From NCBI GenBank assembly GCA_964540535.1, contig CAZIMO010000003.1, forward strand, positions 174,512-238,511: a DNA stretch of 64,000 nucleotides. The letters run 5' to 3'. The DNA is from Fimenecus sp964540535 (GTDB taxonomy: Bacteria; Bacillota; Clostridia; Oscillospirales; Acutalibacteraceae). The number at the start of each line of letters is the position of its first letter. The stretch's first letter is position 1. Under the pieces are notes generated by a model that was given only the letters and a program-made list of their open reading frames with translations, had not been told where the DNA came from and did no database searches. Made by a program: the position numbers and the translations under genes. Shown here one piece after another: positions 58,467 to 64,000 of this stretch.

Positions 58467-59930
58467 ATGACAGACAGCAAGTTTGCTAAAGAAGGTCTTA
58501 CCTTTGATGACGTGCTGCTTATTCCGGCAGAAAGCAATGTTCTCCCGAGCGATGTTGACATTTCAACACAGCTTACAAAGACAATCAAGCTCAATACACC
58601 TGTTATTACAGCCGCTATGGACACAGTAACAGAGAGCAATATGGCAATCGCCATTGCGCGTGAAGGCGGTATTGGTATTATTCATAAAAATATGTCAATT
58701 GACGCTCAAAAAGCGCAGGTTGACAATGTTAAGAGAAGTGAAAACGGTGTTATTAACAATCCGTTCTACCTTTCTCCCGAAAATACGGTTGAAGAGGCTG
58801 ATAACCTTATGCACCGTTACAGAATTTCGGGCGTTCCCGTTTGTGATGAAAACAGAAGGCTTGTAGGTATTCTCACAAACCGTGATATGAGATTTATTTC
58901 TGATTACAGTCAGAAAATCAAGAATTATATGACAAGCGACGGTCTTGTTACTTCAAACGAAGGCACAACTCTTAACGAAGCAAAGCAGATTTTGATGCGT
59001 CATAAAATTGAAAAGCTTCCTTTGGTAGATGAAAACGGCTATCTTAAAGGTCTTATCACAATTAAGGATATTGAAAAGGCAGTTAAATACCCAAATTCTG
59101 CAAGAGATGCAAGGGGCAGACTTCTTTGCGGTGCTGCAATCGGCGCAACTGCCGACGTTCTTGACCGTGTAGCCGCTCTCGTTGAAGCAGGCGTCGACCT
59201 TCTTACTCTTGACTCTGCACACGGCCACAGCCAGAACATTCTCAATGCTGTTTCCCGTGTTAAAGCGGCATATCCCAATGTTTCTCTTGTTGCAGGTAAT
59301 GTTGCAACTGCTGAAGCAACAAAGGCTCTTATCGACGCAGGTGCAGACTGCGTTAAGGTAGGTATCGGACCCGGCTCAATTTGTACAACCCGTGTTGTTG
59401 CAGGTATCGGCGTTCCGCAGATCACCGCTGTTTATGATTCAGCAAACGAAGCCGCAAAGTATGGCATTTCAGTTATTGCTGACGGCGGTATTAAGTATTC
59501 GGGCGAAATTGTTAAGGCTATCGCCGCAGGTGCTTCTGCAATTATGGTCGGCTCACTTGTAGCAGGCTGTGAAGAGTCACCCGGAGAAAGCGAAATTTAT
59601 CAAGGCCGTCAGTTCAAGGTTTACCGTGGAATGGGCAGTATTGCAGCTATGAACAACGGTTCAAAGGACAGATACTTCCAGTCTAACAACAAAAAGCTTG
59701 TTCCCGAAGGCGTTGAAGGCCGTGTTCCTTACAAGGGACTTCTTTCAGATACAATTTATCAGCTTATGGGCGGTCTTAAAGCAGGTATGGGCTACTGCGG
59801 ATGTGCAAACATTGAAGAGCTTAAAACAAAAACTCAATTCATCAGAATTACAAACGCAGGTCTTAAAGAAAGCCACCCTCACGATGTTTATATTACCAAA
59901 GAAGCACCTAACTATTCGGGTAATATGTAA
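58467..59930 (+). CDS. guaB: inosine-5'-monophosphate dehydrogenase
   Basis: The 487-residue enzyme oxidises IMP to XMP, the first committed step to GMP. It has LTFDDVLLIPAESNVLPSD, MDTVTESNMAIAIAREGGIG, two CBS domains (about residues 92-205) and the active-site loop VGIGPGSICTTRVVAGIG with the catalytic Cys. The ISVIADGGIKYSGEIVKAIA phosphate site and the YRGMGSIAAM flap region follow. It has an AAGGAGA ribosome site and is followed 34 bp later by glyA. Confidence 0.98.
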   Translation: MTDSKFAKEGLTFDDVLLIPAESNVLPSDVDISTQLTKTIKLNTPVITAAMDTVTESNMAIAIAREGGIGIIHKNMSIDAQKAQVDNVKRSENGVINNPFYLSPENTVEEADNLMHRYRISGVPVCDENRRLVGILTNRDMRFISDYSQKIKNYMTSDGLVTSNEGTTLNEAKQILMRHKIEKLPLVDENGYLKGLITIKDIEKAVKYPNSARDARGRLLCGAAIGATADVLDRVAALVEAGVDLLTLDSAHGHSQNILNAVSRVKAAYPNVSLVAGNVATAEATKALIDAGADCVKVGIGPGSICTTRVVAGIGVPQITAVYDSANEAAKYGISVIADGGIKYSGEIVKAIAAGASAIMVGSLVAGCEESPGESEIYQGRQFKVYRGMGSIAAMNNGSKDRYFQSNNKKLVPEGVEGRVPYKGLLSDTIYQLMGGLKAGMGYCGCANIEELKTKTQFIRITNAGLKESHPHDVYITKEAPNYSGNM

Positions 59931-59964
59931 TCAATAAAATATATAACTTATAAAGGATAAAGCT

Positions 59965-61218
59965 ATGTTTAATAACTTAATTGACTCTATCGGATTTTTA
60001 AATAATACTGACCCCGAGGTTGCTTCTGCAATGAGCTTGGAGCTTAACCGTCAGAGAGAAAATCTTGAGCTTATCGCAAGCGAAAATATCGTATCTCCTG
60101 CTGTTATGGCGGCAATGGGCAGTGTTCTTACAAACAAATATGCTGAAGGTTATCCGGGCAAGCGTTACTACGGTGGCTGTCAGTATGTTGATATTGTTGA
60201 AGATGTTGCGCGTGACAGACTTAAAAAGCTTTTCGGCGCAGGCTACGTAAATGTTCAGCCTCATTCGGGCGCACAGGCAAATATGGCGGTTTATTTCGCT
60301 CTTATTCAGCCGGGCGACACAGTTATGGGTATGAATTTGGCTGAAGGCGGTCACTTAACTCACGGCTCGCCTGTTAATATGTCCGGCAAATATTATAATT
60401 TCGTGCCTTACGGTGTAGACGAAAACGGCTTCCTTGATTATGAAGCATTTGAAGCAACAGCGAAAGAATGCAAGCCAAAGCTTATTGTAGCAGGTGCGTC
60501 TGCATATCCCCGTATAATCGACTTTGAGAGAATGGCAAACATTGCTCACAGCGTGGGCGCATATTTTATGGTTGATATGGCTCATATTGCAGGTCTTGTT
60601 GCCGCAGGACTTCACCCCTCACCTGTTCCTTATGCAGATGTTGTAACTTCAACAACACATAAAACTCTTCGCGGACCTCGCGGCGGTATTATTCTTTGTA
60701 AGGACGAGGAATTCGGAATGCAGTTTAACAAGGCAATTTTCCCCGGCACACAGGGCGGTCCTTTAATGCACGTTATCGCAGGCAAGGCTGTTTGTTTCGG
60801 CGAAGCTTTGAAAGATGATTTCAAGGAATATCAGCAGAGAGTTGTTGCCAACGCAAAGGCATTGGCAGAGGGACTTACAAAACGTGGCATCAATCTTGTA
60901 TCCGGCGGTACAGACAACCATCTTATGCTTGTTGATCTCCGTTCTGTTGGTGTAACAGGCAAAGAGCTTGAACACCGTCTTGATGAGGTTCATATTACTG
61001 CAAATAAAAACGCAATCCCCAAGGATCCTGAAAAGCCGTTTGTAACAAGCGGTTTAAGACTCGGTACTCCTGCGGTTACAACAAGAGGCCTCGGTGTTGA
61101 GGATATGGATAAGATTGCAGAATTTATTTATCTTGCCGCTACCGATTTTGAGAATCAGAAGGATTATATCAGTAACGGCGTTGCTGAAATCTGCAAAAAA
61201 TACCCATTATACGAATAA
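59965..61218 (+). CDS. glyA: serine hydroxymethyltransferase
   Basis: The 417-residue PLP enzyme interconverts serine and glycine and charges tetrahydrofolate with one-carbon units for purines. It has LELIASENIVSPAVMAAMGS, NKYAEGYPGKRYYGGCQYVD, VDMAHIAGLVAAGLHPSPVP and the PLP lysine in VVTSTTHKTLRGPRGGIILC. Length is normal. Its location after guaB fits with purine synthesis demand. The ribosome site AAAGGAT is moderate. Confidence 0.97.
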   Translation: MFNNLIDSIGFLNNTDPEVASAMSLELNRQRENLELIASENIVSPAVMAAMGSVLTNKYAEGYPGKRYYGGCQYVDIVEDVARDRLKKLFGAGYVNVQPHSGAQANMAVYFALIQPGDTVMGMNLAEGGHLTHGSPVNMSGKYYNFVPYGVDENGFLDYEAFEATAKECKPKLIVAGASAYPRIIDFERMANIAHSVGAYFMVDMAHIAGLVAAGLHPSPVPYADVVTSTTHKTLRGPRGGIILCKDEEFGMQFNKAIFPGTQGGPLMHVIAGKAVCFGEALKDDFKEYQQRVVANAKALAEGLTKRGINLVSGGTDNHLMLVDLRSVGVTGKELEHRLDEVHITANKNAIPKDPEKPFVTSGLRLGTPAVTTRGLGVEDMDKIAEFIYLAATDFENQKDYISNGVAEICKKYPLYE

Positions 61219-61233
61219 TTCATAATATAAATT

Positions 61234-61274
61234 CCTCACTGCATAAGTTTAATATAGATTAAAATGCAGTGGGG
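61234..61274 (+). promoter_or_regulatory. hairpin covering the dapF ribosome-binding site
   Basis: CCTCACTGCAT (61234-61244) pairs over 11 bp with ATGCAGTGGGG (61264-61274), with one T-G pair and a 19-nt loop. The 3' arm contains most of the GGGGGA ribosome site of dapF. No T-run follows, so it is not a terminator. Confidence 0.55.
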
Positions 61275-61281
61275 GATTGTA

Positions 61282-62118
61282 ATGAAATTTACAAAAATGC
61301 ACGGCGCCGGCAATGATTATATTTATGTTGATTGCTTTAAAGAAACGGTAAAAAATCCCGAAAGCCTTGCCAAAAATATCAGCCGTTACCACTTCGGAGT
61401 GGGCGCGGACGGCTTGGTGCTTATTTGTCCGTCAGAAGTTGCCGATTGTTTTATGGATATTTATAACGCAGACGGTTCACGGGCAAAAATGTGCGGAAAT
61501 GCGGTGCGCTGCACTGCAAAATACATATACGACAATGTAATAAAAAAGAAAATAATTAAAATTGATACGCTCAGCGGAGTAAAGACTGTTAAAATGCTTA
61601 TAAAAAACGACGCAGCGGTCGGCGGAACAGTAAATATGGGCAGACCTATTTTTAACGGACACTTAATTCCCACACGGTACGGCGCAAGTATCGTTAAGAA
61701 CGAAATTCTCAATATTGAGGGTAAAAATTACGAAATTACCTGTCTTTCGATGGGTAATCCGCATTGCGTGGTTTTCTGCGAGAATACAGAGAACATTTTA
61801 CTTGATAAAATCGGCGAAAAATTTGAAAATCACGAGATGTTCCCACAAAGAATTAACACGGAATTTGTGCAGCTTTTAGATGAAAACCATCTGAAAATGC
61901 GCGTTTGGGAACGGGGAAGCGGTGAAACCCTTGCCTGCGGAACAGGCGCGTGCGCCTCGGCAGTAGCGGCGGTAATCAATGGATATTGCAAAAAGAATAC
62001 AGAAATTGAAATTCAAGCCAAGGGCGGAGTTTTATCGGTCAAGTGGTGCGAAAATGACGATGTTTTTTTAAGCGGTGAGGCGGTTTACGTTTTTAACGGC
62101 TTTATCGAATGTGAATAA
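61282..62118 (+). CDS. dapF: diaminopimelate epimerase
   Basis: The enzyme converts LL- to meso-diaminopimelate for lysine and peptidoglycan. The start at 61282 with GGGGGA is chosen over an ATG at 61264 that lies inside the hairpin. About 278 residues show FTKMHGAGNDYIYVDCF, RYHFGVGADGLVLI, the first catalytic Cys in MCGNAVRCTAKY and the second in ACGTGACASAVAAV, with the usual cofactor-free duplicated fold. dapL follows 30 bp downstream as its pathway partner. Confidence 0.97.
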   Translation: MKFTKMHGAGNDYIYVDCFKETVKNPESLAKNISRYHFGVGADGLVLICPSEVADCFMDIYNADGSRAKMCGNAVRCTAKYIYDNVIKKKIIKIDTLSGVKTVKMLIKNDAAVGGTVNMGRPIFNGHLIPTRYGASIVKNEILNIEGKNYEITCLSMGNPHCVVFCENTENILLDKIGEKFENHEMFPQRINTEFVQLLDENHLKMRVWERGSGETLACGTGACASAVAAVINGYCKKNTEIEIQAKGGVLSVKWCENDDVFLSGEAVYVFNGFIECE

Positions 62119-62148
62119 TTTCGTAAAAATATTGTCGGAGGGACAATT

Positions 62149-63363
62149 ATGAAAATAAATGATAACTTTTTAAAAATTCAAAGCTCTTACCTTTTTTCAA
62201 ATATCGCAAAAAAGGTAAACGCATATACGGCGGCTGATCCCGACAAGTCAATTATCCGCCTTGGTATCGGCGATGTTACCAGACCTCTCGCAGACGCTTG
62301 CATTAACGCAATGCATAAGGCTGTTGATGAAATGAGCGACGAGAAAACCTTTATGGGATATCCGCCCGAATACGGTCACAAATGGCTTCTTGACGCTATC
62401 AATGAAAATGATTATAAAGCACGTGGAGTAGAGCTTGACAACAGCGAAATCTTTGTTTCTGACGGCGCAAAAAGCGACTGCGGAAATATCGGCGATATTT
62501 TTTCAACAGATAACAAGGTCGCTGTTTGCGACCCTGTTTATCCCGTTTATGTTGATACAAATGTTATGAGCGGCCGTTCGGGTGACAAAACAGAAAACGG
62601 CTGGAGCAATATTTATTATATGCCCTGCACTGCTGAAAACGGATTTTTACCCGAAATCCCCACAGAAAAGGTCGATTTGATTTACCTTTGCTTTCCCAAT
62701 AACCCCACAGGTATGGCGGCAACTAAAGATGAGCTTAAAAAGTGGGTTGACTATGCAAACGCAAACGGCGCGGTAATCCTTTTTGATTCCGCCTATGAAG
62801 CGTTTATTACAGAGGATGATGTTCCACATTCAATTTATGAAATCGAGGGTGCGAAATCCTGTGCAATCGAGTTCAGAAGCTTTTCAAAAACAGCAGGCTT
62901 TACAGGTGTAAGATGCGGTTACACGGTAGTGCCCCACGATATTAAGGTCGACGGTGTTGAACTTAACGCGCTTTGGGCAAGAAGACAGGCAACAAAGTTC
63001 AACGGCGTTTCATATATCACACAAAGAGCCGCCGAAGCTTGCTACAGCGAAGAGGGTAAAAAGCAAATCCGCGAAATCATTGCTTATTATCAGAACAATG
63101 CAAAGATTATTTACAACGGACTTAAAGAATGCGGATTTACAGTTTACGGCGCAGTAAATTCACCATATGTATGGCTCAAAACTCCCGACGGAATGACAAG
63201 CTGGGAATTCTTTGACGTTCTTCTGGAAAATATTCAAGTTGTAGGTACTCCCGGCGAGGGCTTCGGTCCGAGCGGCGAAGGTTATTTCCGTCTTACTGCA
63301 TTCGGTTCAACAGAAAATACAATAAAAGCTGTTGAGCGTATAAAAAACTATTTTGCAAAATAA
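62149..63363 (+). CDS. dapL: LL-diaminopimelate aminotransferase
   Basis: The 404-residue PLP enzyme makes LL-diaminopimelate directly from tetrahydrodipicolinate, bypassing acylated intermediates. It has IIRLGIGDVTRPLADACINA, GYPPEYGHKWLLDAI, VSDGAKSDCGNIGDIF, CDPVYPVYVDTNVM, FPNNPTGMAATKDEL and the PLP lysine in EFRSFSKTAGFTGVRCGYTV, all typical of DapL. It supplies DapF's substrate, so the two adjacent genes complete the route. A GGAGGGA ribosome site precedes the ATG. Confidence 0.97.
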   Translation: MKINDNFLKIQSSYLFSNIAKKVNAYTAADPDKSIIRLGIGDVTRPLADACINAMHKAVDEMSDEKTFMGYPPEYGHKWLLDAINENDYKARGVELDNSEIFVSDGAKSDCGNIGDIFSTDNKVAVCDPVYPVYVDTNVMSGRSGDKTENGWSNIYYMPCTAENGFLPEIPTEKVDLIYLCFPNNPTGMAATKDELKKWVDYANANGAVILFDSAYEAFITEDDVPHSIYEIEGAKSCAIEFRSFSKTAGFTGVRCGYTVVPHDIKVDGVELNALWARRQATKFNGVSYITQRAAEACYSEEGKKQIREIIAYYQNNAKIIYNGLKECGFTVYGAVNSPYVWLKTPDGMTSWEFFDVLLENIQVVGTPGEGFGPSGEGYFRLTAFGSTENTIKAVERIKNYFAK

Positions 63364-63459
63364 GCAAATAATACAACAAAAGCTCCGTTTTGAAGGCTCT
63401 GTTTAGATAATCGGGGCTTATTGGACATAAAAAGTTTGCAAACCCTGTAAAATTAAAGA

Positions 63460-63492
63460 AGGACAGAGATTTTAATTTCTCTGTCTTTTTTG
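63460..63492 (+). terminator. intrinsic terminator downstream of dapL
   Basis: GACAGAGA (63462-63469) pairs with TCTCTGTC (63478-63485) and a T-run follows. Confidence 0.82.
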
Positions 63493-63794
63493 TTTTAAAT
63501 ATAAAATATTTGTATCTTGATATATATTGGTTTGTTTGTTAAAATATGTTTAATTAGAAAATATATGAAAATCATATTATTAGATATGCATATAATGTTA
63601 ATAAAATCTGAATCTGATAAAGATATCTGAAAGACAGAATATAGCATAGAAAGAATTTTAGAAGGCTGAATATTTCGAATGGATTTGCGGTTTTGCAAAT
63701 GCTCAGGGCGGTAATTGAGAGTAAAGATTAACAAACAATAAAAGTTATATAATATAGCTAATATGTATTAAAATGATATTACCCAATAAAAAGG

Positions 63795-63830
63795 AAAGAG
63801 GAACTAACAAATAGTTCCTCTTTATCTCGC
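63795..63830. terminator. perfect 12-bp hairpin, possible terminator
   Basis: AAAGAGGAACTA (63795-63806) pairs with TAGTTCCTCTTT (63812-63823) over a 5-nt loop. The T-run is short on the plus strand, while A-rich sequence upstream would give a T-run on the minus strand. It may terminate a minus-strand gene beyond the window. Confidence 0.55.
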
Positions 63831-64000
63831 ATCTTCAAATTTAATTCGTTTTTGTTTAATTGTCATAACAACTCAATAGCTTGTTTTTGATTTTCTGCTC
63901 ACAAATTTAATTGCATCAAAAAAGAAGAGGTATTCGACCCCTTCTTCTAAAAAATCCCTGTTATTTAAGTAGAGCCGTTTTAAACAGAGCTTTTGTTTTT

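Larger units (their letters stand above)
63376..63996. repeat. gene-free segment bounded by imperfect inverted repeats
   Basis: The last 637 bp after dapL contain no credible gene. ACAAAAGCTCCGTTTTGAA at 63376 and following (to 63410) matches the reverse complement of 63961-63996 at about 29 of 36 positions. Inside are a terminator, a second perfect hairpin and a weak AAGAAG-type hairpin near 63930. This could be a small non-autonomous element or two terminator-like ends of similar sequence. Confidence 0.4.

Noticed and set aside
63495..63734. 79-codon minus-strand ORF in the final intergenic region
   Set aside because: It has low-complexity AT-rich composition, no ribosome site and no recognisable domain.
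1..64000. tRNA, rRNA, CRISPR, phage or insertion-sequence genes
   Set aside because: I looked for T-loop motifs, spaced direct repeats, transposase and integrase motifs and saw none.

Overview
This window is the chromosomal replication-origin region of a low-GC, Gram-positive anaerobe of the Clostridia, most likely a gut Ruminococcaceae/Oscillospiraceae-type organism. The evidence is the gene order around dnaA (gyrA-gyrB-remB-recF-yaaA-dnaN-dnaA on one strand, rpmH-rnpA-yidD-yidC-jag-mnmG-rsmG-noc-soj-spo0J-serS on the other), strong GGAGG ribosome sites, lysine/diaminopimelate synthesis through DapL, two fucosidases and dockerin-bearing secreted proteins. No tRNA, rRNA, CRISPR array, phage or insertion sequence is visible.

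Layout. 1-4151 (minus): a GH95-like fucosidase lipoprotein cut by the window edge, a GH29 fucosidase, an acetyltransferase and a small membrane protein. 4321-11471 (mostly plus, head-on to replication): rpe, a MecA-like adaptor on the minus strand, a four-gene operon of Rnf-like membrane subunits (D, E, A) plus a membrane-anchored TIM-barrel protein, efp, a Cys/Asp-rich zinc-ribbon protein and a methyltransferase. 11588-25586 (minus): mrp, mnmE, tadA, a CPBP protease, an LCP cell-wall ligase, then the gyrase and dnaA-dnaN-recF block. The origin is bipartite, on both sides of dnaA (24041-24272 and 25587-26020). 26021-35652 (plus): ribosome, RNase P, membrane insertion, tRNA modification and chromosome segregation genes, with two parS sites.

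35702-46519 (plus) is the accessory part: two lipoproteins, a ~350-nt structured leader RNA, a 1778-residue secreted protein ending in a dockerin, a secreted cohesin-like protein, a 39-residue peptide and a second cohesin-like/dockerin protein whose last 427 bp are nearly identical to the end of the giant gene. 46727-63363 is mostly housekeeping: rny, ymdB, a peptide-binding lipoprotein, recG, a TIM-barrel protein, a PHP phosphatase and an AI-2E-type permease (minus), then hom, lysC, guaB, glyA, dapF and dapL, which together feed aspartate-family amino acids, diaminopimelate for the wall, GMP and one-carbon units. The last 637 bp hold no gene but carry imperfect inverted repeats and terminators.

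The signals I consider most worth following are: (i) an Rnf-like D/E/A trio that has lost most of its cofactor ligands and has no RnfB/C/G; (ii) a DnaA whose DNA-reading residues are altered, together with clustered TGTTGAAAA repeats in place of normal DnaA boxes; (iii) a ~109-nt leader element present twice, before a CPBP protease and before a lipoprotein, with compensatory changes in a hairpin that hides the ribosome site; (iv) the large unassigned RNA ahead of the giant dockerin gene; (v) the dockerin/cohesin-like/small-peptide locus itself.
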